A model generated the notes under the pieces. It was not told the origin of the DNA and ran no database searches. It worked only from the letters and a program-made list of their open reading frames with translations. Shown in pieces: positions 10,057 through 22,579 of a stretch of 64,000 bases of DNA. The translations under genes and the position numbers were made by a program. Where the stretch lies: NCBI GenBank assembly GCA_037176705.1, contig CM073887.1:56629001-56693000 (forward strand). Direction: 5' to 3'. The DNA is from Molossus alvarezi. Taxonomy: Eukaryota > Chordata > Mammalia > Chiroptera > Molossidae. How positions within the stretch are numbered: the first letter of the stretch is position 1; every line of letters starts with the position of its first letter.

Positions 10057-12245
10057 CCATGTGTTCATTTTTTACTTTGTTTTTCTTGCGTTAAGCATAA
10101 AGTCAGTGAAAATTCTGCTGTGTATAAAATCTGAAACTTTGTTATTTACATTTTCTTATAAAATTTTTATGGATTCACGTGTCACATTAAGTTTTTTATC
10201 CATTTTGAGTTTATTCTTGTGTATAGTGTAAGTTGATGGTCTAGTTTCTTCTTCTTTTTTTTTTGCCTGTAGCTGTCCAATTCTTCCAACACCATTTATT
10301 GAAGAGCCAGTCTTTTCTAAATTGTGTGCTCTTGCCACCTTTGTTAAATATTAATTGAGCATAATGTCTTATGGCAAGTACCGACTTCTCTGTTCTGCTC
10401 CATAAATTTATATGTCTGTTCTTGTACCAGGACCTGGCTGTTTTGATTACAATTACTTTGTAGTATAACCTGATATCCAGTTTTGTGATCCTTTCTACTT
10501 TGTTAGTTTTCAAGATTGTTGTGGCTATTTGGGGTCTTTTTTGGTTCCATATAAACTTTTGAGTATATGCTCTAGTTCTGTGAAATATGTCGTTGGTATT
10601 TTAATGCAGATTGCATTGAATTTATAGATTTCTTTGAATAGTATGGACATTTTAATAATGTTAATTCTTCCTATCCATGAACAAAGTATGTGCTTCCACT
10701 TTTTATATCTTCCTCTATTTCTTTTTTCAATGTCCTGTAGTTTTCTGCTAATAGGTCCTTAGCTTCTTTTGCTCAGTTTATTCCTAAGTATCTTAATTTT
10801 TTTGGCCAAAATGGTAAATGGGATAATTTTTTAAAGTTTCTCTTTCTGTGAGTTCATAATTGGAGTATAAAAATGCCATTGATTTCTTGATGTTAATTAT
10901 GTGTCCTGCTACCTTTCCAAATTATTTTATTAAGTATAGCAGGTTTTTTTATGGAGTCCTTAACGTTTTCTATGTATAATATCATATCATCTGTGAAAAA
11001 TGACAGTTTCACTTTCTCTCTTCCAATTTAAATCCATTTTATTTTTTCTTCATGTCTAATTGCTGTGACTAAGACTTTCAGTACTACATTATATAAAAGT
11101 GGTAAAAGGACATCCATGTCTTATTCCTATTCTTAAGGAAAGTGCTTATAGTTTTTGCCCATTGAGTATGATATTTGCTGTAGATTTCTCATATATGACC
11201 TTTATTATGTCAGCTTATGATCCCTCTGTTCCCACATTGCTGAGTGTTTTTATCAGAAATGGGTACTGGATTTTGTGGAATACTATTTCAGCACCTATTG
11301 AAATGATCATACGGTTTTGATCTTTCATTTTGTTCATGTGGTGCATCACATTTACTGATTTGAGAATATTGTACCTGCCTTGAATCCCTGGAATGAATAC
11401 CACTTGGTTGTAGTGAATAATTCTTTTTATGTATTGCTGGATCTTATTTGTTAATATTTTGTTAAGAATTTTGAGATTTATGTTCATCAGGGATATTGGC
11501 CTGTAGTTTTCTTTCTTTGTAGTGTCTATATCTGGTTTTAAAATTAGAATTACGCTGGCCTCATAAAACGAGATTGGAAGTCTTCCTACTTCTTGAATAT
11601 TTTGGAATAGTTCAAAAAGAATGGTTGCTGGTTGTTCTTTGAATGTTTGGTAAAAATCCTCCTTGAAGCCATCTAAGCCTAGGCTTTTGTTTGCTGGATG
11701 TGTCATGATTACATCTTCAATTTCATACCTGTTATTGGTCAAGTTCTCTATATGTTCAAGTTTTTTATCTCTTCCTGGTTCAGTTTTGGGAGACTATGTG
11801 TTTCTAGAAATTTGTCCATTTTGCTTAGATTGTCTAATTTACTGCCATATAACTGTTCATAGTATTTGTTAACGATCCTTTGTATATCCGTGGTGTCAGT
11901 TGTTAGTTCTCCTTTATTTCTGATTTTCTTTATTTGGGTCCTCTCTCTTTGTTTCTTGGTGAGTCTAGCTAAGGATCCATCTACCTTGTTTATCTTTTAA
12001 AGAACCAAGTCTTTGTTTCATTGAACTTTTGAAATTTTTTTTGTTTTTCTGTTTTTTATTTTAATCAATTAATTTATTTTTTATACATATGTTTCTCTTT
12101 TTTCCCCCACTGATTCCCTCCTCCGCCTCCCTCCCCGCCCTGCCCCTAGCTTTGTTGTCTATGTCCATTGTTCATGGATACATGCATAGAAGTTCTGTAG
12201 TTTCTTTCTGTCCCCCACCCCCTCTTCTGGGGATTATCAGTCTTT

Positions 12246-12498
12246 TTTTTTTTTTTTTTATCCTCCCCCGAGGACATTTTTCCACTTTTTGTACAGATAG
12301 AGTGGGAGGGAGAGAGAGGAAGAGATAGAGAGAGAGAAACATCGACGTGAAAGGGACACATCGAGTGGCTGCCAACGCACGACCAAGCAGGGCCGGGGAC
12401 AAACTGCAACCGAAGTACGTGCCCTCAGCGGGAACCGAACCCGGGTCTCTCTGGACCGCAGGCCAACGCTCCAACCGCTGAGCCAAACCGGCCAGGGT
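12246..12498 (-). mobile_element. Ves SINE
   Basis: Full-length, minus orientation, flanked by a 16-bp TSD gggattatcagtcttt at 12230-12245 and 12499-12514. The tail complement atcctcccccgaggac and the head complement (gggaaccgaacccgggtctc) are well preserved, so it is fairly young. It lies in the 3'UTR of L1 copy 2. Confidence 0.95.
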
Positions 12499-13514
12499 GG
12501 GATTATCAGTCTTTACCCATTTTCACATTTCTGGGACTACCCAATTCCTCAGACTGTTATGTTCATTATATTCCACAAATAAGTGAGAGCATATGATACT
12601 TGTCTTTCTCTGTTTGGCTTGTTTCGCTTAGGATAATACTTTCCAGGTCCCTCCATGTCGTCTCAAAGGATAAGAGATCTTTCTTTCTTACAGCTGCATA
12701 GTACTCCATTGTGTATAAGTACCACAGCTATTTTATCCATTCATCTACTGATGGACATTTGGGCTTTTTCCAGATGTTAGCTATTGTAAATAATGCTGCT
12801 ACAAAAATGAGATACATATATTATTTCTGATTATTGTTTCAGGATTCTTAGGTATATTCCTAGAAGTGAGATCACTGGGTCAAATGGAAGTTCAATTTTT
12901 AATTTTTTGAGGTAACACCATATTGTTTTCCATAATGGCTACACCAGTCTGCATTCCCACTAGCAGTGTGCTAGAGTCCCCTTTTCTCCACACCTTCATC
13001 AACACTTGTTGTTTGATGATTTGTTGATGGCAGTCATTCTGATAGGTGTGAGGTGATATCTCATTGTTGTTTTAATTTGCATCTCACTGTTGATTAGTGA
13101 TGTTGAGCATTTCTTCATATGTCTCTTGGCTATTTGTATGTCCTGTTTGAGAGGTGTCTATTTAATTCCTCTGACCATTTTTTAATTGTTTTTTTTTTTT
13201 TTTTTGTCTTCCTTTTGTTGAGTTGTAGGAGCACTCTATATATTTTGGAAATTAACCCCTTATCTGATGTATTATTGCCAATTATGCTCTCCCATAGAGT
13301 GGGTTGCCTTTCCATTTTGGTGGTTGTTTCCTTTGCTGTGCAGAAGCTTTTGAGTTTTATGTAGTCCCATGTGTTCGTTTTCTCCTTTGTTTCTGTTGCA
13401 TTTGGTGATGTATCAGTGAAAATTCTGCTGTGTATGATGTCTGAAATTTTATTGCCTTCATTTTTTTCTAAGATTTTTATGAGTTCATGAGTCACATTTA
13501 AGACTTTTATCAAT

Positions 13515-13745
13515 TTTGTCCTCACCCGAACATTTTTTTCCATTTTTCGTTCAGATAGTGTGGGAGGGAGAAAGAAAGAGAGAAACATCGACATGAAAGG
13601 GACACATCGAGTGGCTGCCACCAGCACGACCAACCAGGGCCGGGGACAAACTGCAACCGAGGTACATGCCCTTAGCGGGAACCGAACCCGGGTCTCTCTG
13701 GACCGCATGCCGATGCTCTAACCGCTGCACCAAACCGGCCAGGGC
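13515..13745 (-). mobile_element. Ves SINE
   Basis: Minus orientation from gtcctcacccgaac to accaaaccggccagggc. It splits the ORF2 C-terminal region of L1 copy 2 between tttatcaattttg and atattttgagttt. Well conserved head. The T-run at the tail side is very short. Confidence 0.92.
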
Positions 13746-14490
13746 ATATTTTGAGTTTATTCTCATGTATGGTGTAAGTTGATGATCTAGTTTCATTTGT
13801 TTGCACGTAGCTGTCCTATTTTCCCAACACCATTTATTAAAGAGGCTGTCTTTACTCCACTGTGTGCTCTTGCTACCTTTGTCAAATATTAATTGAGCAT
13901 ATTGCCTTGGGTCCATTTCTGGGTTCTCTGTTCTGTTCTAGTAGTTTATATGCTTGTTCTTGTGCCATTACCAGGCTCTGTTGATTACAGTGGCTTTGTA
14001 GTATAACCTGAAATCTGGTAATGTGATCCTTCCAACTTTGTTCTTCTTTTTCCAAATTGCTGTGGCTATTCTGGGTCTTTTTTGATACCATATGAACTTT
14101 TGAAGTATTCGTTCTAGTTCTGTGAAGTATGTTGTTGATATTTTGATGGGTATTGCATTGAATCTATAGCTTGCTTTGGGTAGTTTGGACATTTTAATGA
14201 TGTTAATTCTTCCAGTTCATGTACAAGGTATGTGCTTCCACTTTTTTATATCTTCCTCTGTTTCTTTTTTCAATGTCCTGTAGTTTTCTGTGAATAGGTC
14301 CTTTCTTTCTTTGGTTAAGTTTATTCCTAGATTTTTATTTTTATTTTTTTGCTGCTATGGTAAATGGGATTGTTTTTTTAGTTTCTTTTTCTCTGCGTCA
14401 TCATTGGTGTATAAGAGTGCAGTCAATTTCTTGATGTTAATTTTGTTTCCTGCTACTTTGCCAAATTCATTTATTATGTCTAGTAAATTT

Positions 14491-14598
14491 CTTTTTTTTT
14501 CTTTTGTGCTACATGCCCCCAGCGGAAACCAAACCCAGGACTCTCTGGTTCACTGGCTGATGCTCCACCCCAGAGCCATACAGACTTGGCCAGTGCAA
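14491..14598 (-). mobile_element. Truncated SINE: tRNA-like head with A-tail
   Basis: Only the tRNA-related half of a Ves-type SINE is present, joined directly to a T-rich run (its A-tail). It is bounded by an exact 13-bp TSD gtctagtaaattt at 14478-14490 and 14599-14611, so it inserted in this short form and was not trimmed later. Confidence 0.85.
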
Positions 14599-14740
14599 GT
14601 CTAGTAAATTTTTGATGGAGTATTTGGAGTTTACTACGTATGGTATCATGTCATCTGCGAATAATGACAGTTTCACTTCCTCCATTCCAATTTGGATCCC
14701 TTTTATTTTTTCTTCCTGTCTGATTGCTGTGGCTAAGACT

Positions 14741-15422
14741 TTGACAATCTACGTAAAATGGACAAATATCTAGAAGCACGTAGTCTCCCAAAATTGAACC
14801 AGGAAGAGATAAAAACCTTGAACAGACCAATAACAACAAAAGAAATTGAGGATGTAATCAAGACTCTCCCAGCTAACAAAAACCCAGGCCCAGACAGCTT
14901 CATGGGGGAATTATACTGAACATTCAAATAAGAACTGATACCTATTCTACTCAAAGTATTTCAAAAAATTCAAGAAGAAAGAAGACTTCCAAACTTGTTT
15001 TATGAGGCCAGCATTATTCTAATTCCAAAACCAGAAAAAGACACTACAAAGAAAGAAAACTACAGGCCAGTATCCCTGATGAACATAGATGCCAAAATCC
15101 TAAACGAATAAGGCTGGTACATTATTTGCAAATTAATAAATGTGATACAGCACATAAACAAAATGAAAGATAAAAATCAAATGATCATATCAATAAATGC
15201 TGAAAAAGCATTTGACAAAATCCAGCACCGATTTCTGATAAAAATGCTCAGCAATCTGGAAATAGAAGGATCATATCTCGACAAAATAAAGGCCATATAT
15301 GAAATACCTACAGCCAACATCATATTCAATGGGCAAAAACTAAAAGCATTTCTCTTAAGAACAGGAACAAGACAAGGATGCCCACTTTCACCACTCTTAT
15401 TTAACATAGTGCTGGAAGTTTT
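14741..15422 (+). repeat. Inverted 5' segment of L1 copy 2
   Basis: Plus-strand ORF2 sequence with the RT landmarks [11 protein letters not shown] and [12 protein letters not shown] (about 15196-15405). It corresponds to the segment immediately 5' of where the minus-strand body stops. At the junction the body ends ...ctaagactt and the inverted part ends ...gtgctggaagtt, which abut in the parent L1 with essentially no loss. This is the signature of twin priming. Confidence 0.85.
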
Positions 15423-16389
15423 TTGGTCCTTATGACATTTACTTCTGCTCTGATCTTTACTACTTTTTCCTAGTATTTGCTCTGGTGTTTTCTTTTTGGT
15501 TGCTTTCTAGTTCTTTCAGTTGTGAGTTTTGATAGTCAATTAAATATCTTTCTTGTTTCTTAACGTAAGCCTGTAGTGCTATAATTTTTACTCTCAGGAT
15601 TGCTTTTGCTGCATATCATAAACTTTGTGTTTTTGTATGTTTATTTTCATTGGTTTCCAGGAAGTTTTTAATTTCTTCCTTGATCTCTTTAGTAACTCAT
15701 TTATTGTTTAATAACATTCTATGTGGCCTCCATATGTTCAAATGTCTTTGTGTGGTTTTGTTGCATTGATTTCTAGTTTTATGCCATAGTGATCTGAGAA
15801 GATGCTTGATATGATTCCAATCTTTGTGGATTTGTAGAGATTTAGTTTGTGTTCTAACATGCAGTCTGTCCTTGAGAATGTCCTATGTGCACTGGAGGAG
15901 AATGTGAATTCTGCTCTTTTGGGGTATGGTTGTCTATAGATATCTATTAAATCCATTTGATCTAGTGCATCATTCAGAGTCTCTCTTTTCTTGTTAATAT
16001 TTGGTTTAGAGGATTTATTCTGTGATGTCACCAAGGTGTTGAAGTCCCTTGCTATGATTGTATTGCTGTTGATTTCTCCTTTATAGTCCTCCAGAAGATT
16101 TTTAATATATTTTGATGTTCCTATGTTGGGTGCATATATGTTTGCCAAGGTTATATCTTCCTGTTGGATAGATTCTTTCAATATTATGAAGTGATCTTAC
16201 TTGTCTCTAGCTATGGCCTTTATTTTGAAATCTACTTTATAGATAGAAGTTTTGCTACCCCAGATTTTTTTTTTTTTTGCTTTTTTTTTTCCATGGAAGA
16301 TTTTATTCCATTCCTTGACTTTCAACCAATGTGAGTCTTTTGTTGTGAGTTGGGTCCCTTGAAGACACCATATATATCAGTCATGCTTT

Positions 16390-16634
16390 CTTTTTTTTAT
16401 TTTTATCCTCACCTGAGGACATTTTTCCATTTTTGTTTTAGATAGGGTAGAAAAGAGAGAGACAGAGAAAAACATCAGTGTGAAAGCAACACATTGAGTG
16501 GCCGCCTCCCACACAACTGCAACCGGGGCTGGGGACAAACTGCAATGGAGGTATGTGCCCTCAGCGGGAACCGAACCCAGGTCTCCCTGGACTACAGGCT
16601 GATGCTCTAACCACTGAGCTGGACTGGCCACAGC
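16390..16634 (-). mobile_element. Ves SINE
   Basis: Minus orientation with a 12-bp TSD cagtcatgcttt at 16378-16389 and 16635-16646. Inserted into the endonuclease region of L1 copy 1. Head slightly diverged (gaccggccag-type end reads gactggccacag). Confidence 0.9.
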
Positions 16635-17345
16635 CAGTCATGCTTTTTTATCCAATCAGCTACTCTGTGTCTTTTGATCAGAGCATTCAATCTATTTACA
16701 TTTAAGGTTATTGCTGATATGTACTTAATATCTTGCCATTTTTGTTTATCGTGGTTGTATTTTTCTTCCTATTTCTTCTACTAATTACAGCAGTCCTATT
16801 AACATTTTTTACAGTTCTGGTTTGTTGCTAATATATTCTCTTAGCGTTTTATTTTGTCTGGGAAGCTTTTTATTTCACCTTCTATTTTCAATGATAGCCT
16901 TATTGAATAGAGTATTCTTGAATTCAGATCTTTGTTTTTTCTTACCTTGATTACTCATTCAATTCCCTTCTGGCCTTATGGGGGTTCCTTTGTTGCTTAT
17001 TTATTGCTGGCTTTAGGATTCTCTATTTGTCTTTAATTTTCAGCAATTTAATTATTATGTTCCTTGGTGTAGGCCTATTTGGGTTCTTCTTACTTGGGGT
17101 TCTCTGTGCTTCTTGAACTTGAATGCCTTCTTTCTTCACCAAGTTAGTGACATTTTCTGTCATTGTTTCTTCAAATATATTCTCTAACCCTTGTTCATTT
17201 TCTTCTTTTTCTCGAACTCCTGTGATGGAAATGTTACATTTCTGGTTCTTCCAGAGTTCTCTTAAGCTGTCATCCTGGGTTGTGTGTTTTTTTGTTTTTT
17301 GTTTTTTTTTTGGTGGTTTTTGTTGTTGTTGTTGTTGTTGTTGTT

Positions 17346-17581
17346 TGTTCCTATTATCTTCACCCGAGGAATTTTTTGTATTTATCTTCTGATGGAGCAG
17401 GAGAAAGAGAGATGGAGAAAGAGAGAGACACACACATACATGGACTGGTTGCCAACCACATGACTTTAACCAGGGCCAGGGACAAACTGCAACCGAGGTA
17501 CGTGGCCTTGCAGGAACCATACCCAGGACTCTCTGGTTCCTGGGCTGATGCTCTAGCCACTGAGGCAAACTGGCCAGAGCA
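17346..17581 (-). mobile_element. Ves SINE in L1 ORF1
   Basis: Minus orientation from tatcttcacccgagg to aaactggccagagc, interrupting ORF1 of L1 copy 1. Its A-tail side abuts a GTT trinucleotide repeat (about 17319-17345), probably grown from the tail. Confidence 0.88.
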
Positions 17582-18775
17582 TGTCCTCCTGTTTTTTAAT
17601 TGTTTTTTGATTGGTTGATTTTTTCTACCTTGTTTTCTAATTCACTACTACAGTACTCAGCTTCTTTTACTCTGCTGTTTTTTTCTTCTAATGTGTTCTT
17701 TATTACTGCTATGTCATTCTTCATTTCTAATTCGTTGGTTTTCAATGTTTCTATATCTTCACTCATGATGTTGAGCTCTTTACTCATGTTGATGAGTTGC
17801 GTCCTTATCATCGCTCTGAACTCTACCTCAGATAATTGCTTAACTACATTTCATTTATCTCATCTTCCAAAGAATTCTTTTGTTCTTTCTTTTGGAATTT
17901 GTTTCTTTGTTTTACCATTTTGGCTATTTCAGTGGGTTTCCGAGGCTGCCAAATTTTACCTGTGGGTATTGGTGTTTTGCTGTTTGTGGCTCCCTCTACT
18001 GGGTTTGAACAAGTGTTGGAGGATCCACGTTAAACACCACCGTCAGGTCTTCCTTTCCTGGGTAGATTCACAAACCCAGGAAAGGTTCAATTATCCTCTA
18101 GCTTTTTGCCTGGAGGCTGTTAGTTTCAGTTACTTGATGAGCTGATGAGCCTAGAGTTATAGCCTTCAACTGAATAAAAATCTTTCTCAAGTGTTCAGGG
18201 TAAGACGATTTCCTGAGGGTGGGGATGATGCTGGTTATTAATGAGCCTCAGTTTGCATTTCTCTGGCCCAGCTGAGTGGTGTTAAATTTCTGAAGGAATG
18301 GTTGTTGCTTTTTCCAGGGTCTCTTGGAAGGGGCCCTTTGAGTAATATGTCTACTGTCCTGTGAGGAAGTGATTCAGCAAAAAACTCCCAGTGCACTCCA
18401 AATCCAGAGTCTCTCCACTCAGTTTCCAACCTGTCTGCCCTCCCTCTGCCAGAGCCCAAGGTAAGTGACTATAACTCATTTGATGCTCTGTTACAGCTCT
18501 CTGTTATGTGGAGCTGGCTTGGGGGTTTAACCCTGAGGGAGCTGCTCACAGCTAAAAGAGCTGCTATCTGTGAGCTCCCACTTTACCATCTTGTACAGAT
18601 CTTACCAGGCTCAATTCAGTGTTCTTTTTTCCTTTTCTCTGGTTATATGGGGCCTCTATAGCTGCTTTTCTATTGCTTTTTCCTATTTGTCTTTATTTTT
18701 GTTGTAATTTTAGTTTGGTCCTGGGAGATGGTCTGTGTAGTTTTCATTCACTCCACTGCCATTTTGCAATCCTCT

Positions 18776-20940
18776 GTTTGTTTCTTGATGGGACAGGCTA
18801 ATAGTTCATCAATCTTGTTTGTTTGTTTTTGTTTCTGTTTTTTGAAAAGACCCAGCTCTTGGTTTTATTGATGTGTTTTAGTCTCTATGTTATTTATTTC
18901 TACATTGATCTTCACTATTTTTTTTCTTCTACTTGCTCAGCTTTTCTTGTTGTTTTTTCTCTAGTTCCATTAGGTGAAGTGTTAGATTGTTTATTTGACA
19001 TTTTCCCTTCTTTTTGAGGTAGGCTGGTAATGCTATGAATTTCCTGTTGGGACTGCTATTGCTGTGTCACATAGATTTTGGTTCATTGTGTGTTTATTTT
19101 CTTTTATTTCCAGGAATTTTTTTATTTCTTCCTTGATCTTATTGGTAAGCCACTCATTGTTCAATAACATGTTGTTTAGTCTCCATGTGCTTGAATGTTT
19201 TTGAATTTTTAAATTGTATTTGATTTCTATTTTCATGCCACTGTGTACCAAGTAGATGCTTTATCTGGTTTCATTATTCTTGAGTTTGTTAAGACTTATT
19301 TTGTGTCCTAACATGTGGTTTATCTTTGAGAATGTTTCATACACCATTGAAAAGAATGTATGTTCTGCTGAAATATTTTGCAAATATCAATGAAACCAAT
19401 CTGACCTAGTGTGTTGTTTAATGTCACTGTTTTCTTGTTGACTTTTGTTTGGAAGGTCTATCCGGTAATGTCAGTAGCCTGTTCAAATTCCCTGCTATGA
19501 GTGTATTGCTGTTGATCTCTCCCTTATAATCCACCAAGAGTTTTTAGAATTTATTTTGATACTCCTATATAGAGTACATATATGCTTACCAGGGTTCTAT
19601 TGTCTTGTTGAATAAACTCTAGTGTTATGTAGTGACATTCTTTACCTCTTGTTATGGGATGTTTTGAAGTCCATTTTATAAAACAAAAAGATTGCTGATT
19701 TTTGTTCTTGTTGTTTCTATTTGCATGAATTATTTTCTTTCCCATCCCTTCACTTTCAGCCTGTGTATGTTTTTTTTCTGAGGTTGGTCTCTTCTACACA
19801 GCACAAAGATGGCTCATGTTTTCTTATCCCATTCAGTTACCCTATTTATTTTGATGGGAACATTTAATCTACTTACATTTAAGGTGATTAATATTAGGTG
19901 CTTATTTATTGCCATTTTCTTGTTATGGATATTTTCTCTTTCTCTCTATTTCTTCTTTTTACAGCATTCCCTTTAACATTTCTTGTAATACTGCTCTGGT
20001 GTTGGCAAATTCTTTTAACCTTCTCATATTCTTGGTCTGGGAAGCTCTTTAGTTCACCTTCTGTTGAAAACTATAGTCCTTCTGAACAGAGTAGTCTTGG
20101 TTTCAGGTCCTTGCTTTTCATTACTTTGAATAGTTTATGCCATTCCCCTCTCGCCTGTAGTGTTTGTATTAAGAAATCAGGTGACAGTTTTATGGAAACT
20201 CCCTTGTAGGTAACTAGCTGTCTCTCTTTTGCTGCCTTTACAATTCTCTCTTAATCATTAACTGTTGCCATTCTAATTGTGATGTGCTTGTTATGGATCT
20301 TCTTGTGTTTATTTTAACTTGGACACACTGTGCTTAATGTACTTGTGTGCCTTTTTCTTCACCAGTTAGAGAAGTTTTCTGTCCTTATTTTTTCAAACAG
20401 GTTTTATATCTTTTGCTCACTTTTTCCTCCTGGTTTCCCTTTGATGAAGATATTTTTACATTTCACATTGTCCCAAATTTCCCTTAAACTATTCTCATTC
20501 TTTCTTCTTTTTGCTGTTTCAGTTAACCTATGGTTTATTTCTTCCAATGTATTTTTTATTTGAGACATGTTATTTTTCATTTCTGACTGGGTATATTCCA
20601 TTTTTTCTGTGCCTTATTTTATGCTGTTGAACATCCTTATAACCATTACTTTGAACTCAGTTTCTGATACATTGCTTGCCTCCATTTCATTTAGCACCTT
20701 TTCTGGAAATTCCTCCTGTTCTTTCACTTGAGACATGTTTCTTTGTCTCCCCATTTTGGTTGCCTCTTTAAGTTTTTTCTTTGTATTAAATAGAACTCCT
20801 GTGATTCCCAGTCTTGGTAGGGTGTCCTTCTGTGGTGGTTGCTCTGTGGGACCCAGTGGTGCATCACCTTGATATCCTGAGCTGATTGTTCAAGGAATGT
20901 CCCTTATGGGGGGTTTTATGGGCGCTCCTATTATAATTGG
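18776..20940 (-). mobile_element. Oldest L1 (copy 0), 5' part
   Basis: It resumes the element broken at 8490. ORF2 N-terminal half lies at about 18776-19915 and ORF1 at about 19930-20760, followed by diverged 5'UTR. Decay is heavier than in any other L1 of the stack, with frequent stops, as expected for the outermost host element of the nest. Confidence 0.7.
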
Positions 20941-21187
20941 GTCTTATTGCTTTTGTCATCTTTGAGGGTTGACTCGACTGTGAGGCTCAGCCAGACCACA
21001 TTATGCAAATTGTTGTAAGCCTGCAGACAGAATAAAACAAGCCAAGCCAAAACAGAACTGAAAAAAACACCACCAGAAACAACAATAAAAAGTACTAAGA
21101 GACAAGAGACAAAAAGAATTAGAGAAGGTAAAAAGACACACAGAAAAGAGAATAAGAAAAGAAAGAAGAAAAAGATAATAATAAAAA

Positions 21188-21235
<48 letters not shown>

Positions 21236-21333
21236 ATGAATAGAAAGAATAAAAAGGAAAATGAAGACTAAAGAGAAAAAAATAGAATAAGAAAAGGAAA
21301 GAAAGATATAAGAGATTAAAAAAAAAAAAAAGA
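20941..21333. other. A-rich stretch, unassigned
   Basis: A purine/A-rich plus strand with an AT dinucleotide run at 21191-21229. It may be diverged 5' sequence of the old L1, or tail-derived. I see no gene or recognisable repeat core. Confidence 0.4.
21191..21229. repeat. (TA)n microsatellite
   Basis: About 19 uninterrupted TA units inside an A-rich region. Confidence 0.95.
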
Positions 21334-22036
21334 TGTTGAGAATTTTTTCATATGTCTCTTGGCCATTTGTATGTCCTGTTTGGAGAGGTGTCTCTTTAGG
21401 TTCTCTGCTGATTTTTTAATTAGGTTCTTTGTCTTTGTTTGTTGAGTTGTGTAAGTACTCTATATATTTTGGAAATTAACCCTTATCGGATGTTTCATTG
21501 GCAATTATGCTCTCCCATATAGTGGGTTCCCTTTCCGTTTTGATGGTTGTATCATTTGCTGTGAAGAATCTTTTGAGTTTAATGTAGTCCCATGTTCTCA
21601 TTTTGTTGTTGTTGTTGTTTCTGTTGTCTTAGGTGATGTATCAGTGAAAATTCTGCTGCATATGATGTCTGAAATTATGTTGCCTGCATTTTCTTCTGAG
21701 ATTTTTATAAAATCATGAGTCACATTTAAGCCTTTTATTCATTTTGAGTTGTTCTGTATGGTATAAGTTGGTGATCTAGTTTTATTTTTTTGTATGTAGT
21801 TGTTCAATTTTCTCAACACCATTTATTGAAGAGGCTGTGTTGACTCCACTGTATGCTCTTGCCACCTTTGTCAAATATTAATTGAGTACATTGTCTTGGA
21901 TTAATTTCTGGGTTCTCTATTCTGTTACATTGATCTATGTGCCTGTTCTTGTGCCAGTAACCAGGCTTTTTTGATTACAGTGGCTTTGTAGTATAACCTG
22001 AAATCTGGTAATGTGATCCCTCCAACTTTGTTCTTG
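21334..22036 (-). mobile_element. L1 ORF2 C-terminal fragment
   Basis: Minus-strand ORF2 sequence running from the landmark cttggccatttgtatgtcc to tccaactttgttcttg, about 700 bp. It lacks a 3'UTR and poly(A), so it is a broken remnant. Confidence 0.75.
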
Positions 22037-22579
22037 TTAGTGGCAACATCACTAACAATCTTTGGGGAGATGACAGATGCCCCAAGTGTCAGAAGAGCTT
22101 CAATAAGAGGGATATGGTAGAACCAACTACTTCCTGCTACTGGTAGTTGGATGTTAGCCAGTTGTCACCCTAACAAAGAACTTTCTAAACTAAAATCCAG
22201 GCAAAAATGGAATGTTCTGCCTTATTGGTGGCATTTTCCAAAGTTAGTCAATGATATAAGAGAGTAAGATGACTTAGTCCTGTGGTTTTAAAATTTAGCA
22301 TCAGAGAGAAAGTGAGCATTGTTCACATCATTTCAGAATAGTCTAATCAGCAATGTAATAGAGACACATGCACAATGTCTTAGGTACTCAGGGGATGAAA
22401 CTCTGCCTGGGATCAGGTCAAGAAAGGCTTCATGGAGGAGAGTTCTGATGGTCTATTAGGAGTTTTCCAGGCAGCTAGAGCAGGGAAAGTTGTTCCAAGA
22501 AGAAGAAATTTAGCAAATGGGCTGTATGAACTGGTGGTTAGGAAAGTGTATACATGAGTAAGATTAAAATGAGGTTGGA
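22037..22579. other. Non-L1 DNA, no gene seen
   Basis: No exon or RNA gene is recognisable. Bases about 22380-22560 (caggtcaagaaaggcttcatggagga and after) look like an ancient L2-type repeat, weakly supported. Confidence 0.35.

Larger units (their letters stand above)
8491..12060 (-). mobile_element. L1 copy 1, 3' half
   Basis: It starts with the L1 3'UTR (plus-strand ttttactgatttatttttgttacagatg) and reads on the minus strand through the ORF2 C-terminus (Cys knuckle region near 9350-9420), thumb and RT, up to about 12055. ORF2 is broken into many frames. Two Ves SINEs lie inside. The element stops at the point where 15423 resumes it, so copy 2 (12061-15422) was inserted here. Confidence 0.8.
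12061..15422 (-). mobile_element. L1 copy 2: 5'-truncated and 5'-inverted (twin-primed)
   Basis: The minus-strand body runs from the 3'UTR (12061) through the ORF2 C-terminus to the position of the plus-strand ctaagactt landmark at about 14740. From 14741 to 15422 the same element is inverted. Its ORF2 is broken. L1 copy 1 is cut at the same ORF2 site on both sides (about 12055 and 15423), so this is one insertion with a 5' inversion. Three Ves SINEs later landed in it. Confidence 0.85.
15423..18775 (-). mobile_element. L1 copy 1, 5' half
   Basis: It continues copy 1 exactly where 12055 stopped (plus-strand ttttttggtccttatgac). On the minus strand it holds the rest of ORF2 including the endonuclease (GDFNT-like at about 16060, degenerate), the ORF2 start near 16735, ORF1 (about 16800-17840, interrupted by a SINE) and the 5'UTR to about 18770 (gccattttgc end). 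All frames are broken. The element was full length before decay. Confidence 0.8.

Noticed and set aside
13130..13708. 192-codon minus-strand ORF
   Set aside because: A SINE read into a decayed L1 ORF2 C-terminus. Not a gene.
17023..17568. 181-codon minus-strand ORF
   Set aside because: A chance fusion of SINE complement with a decayed L1 ORF1 frame (NRPTPRNIIIKL).
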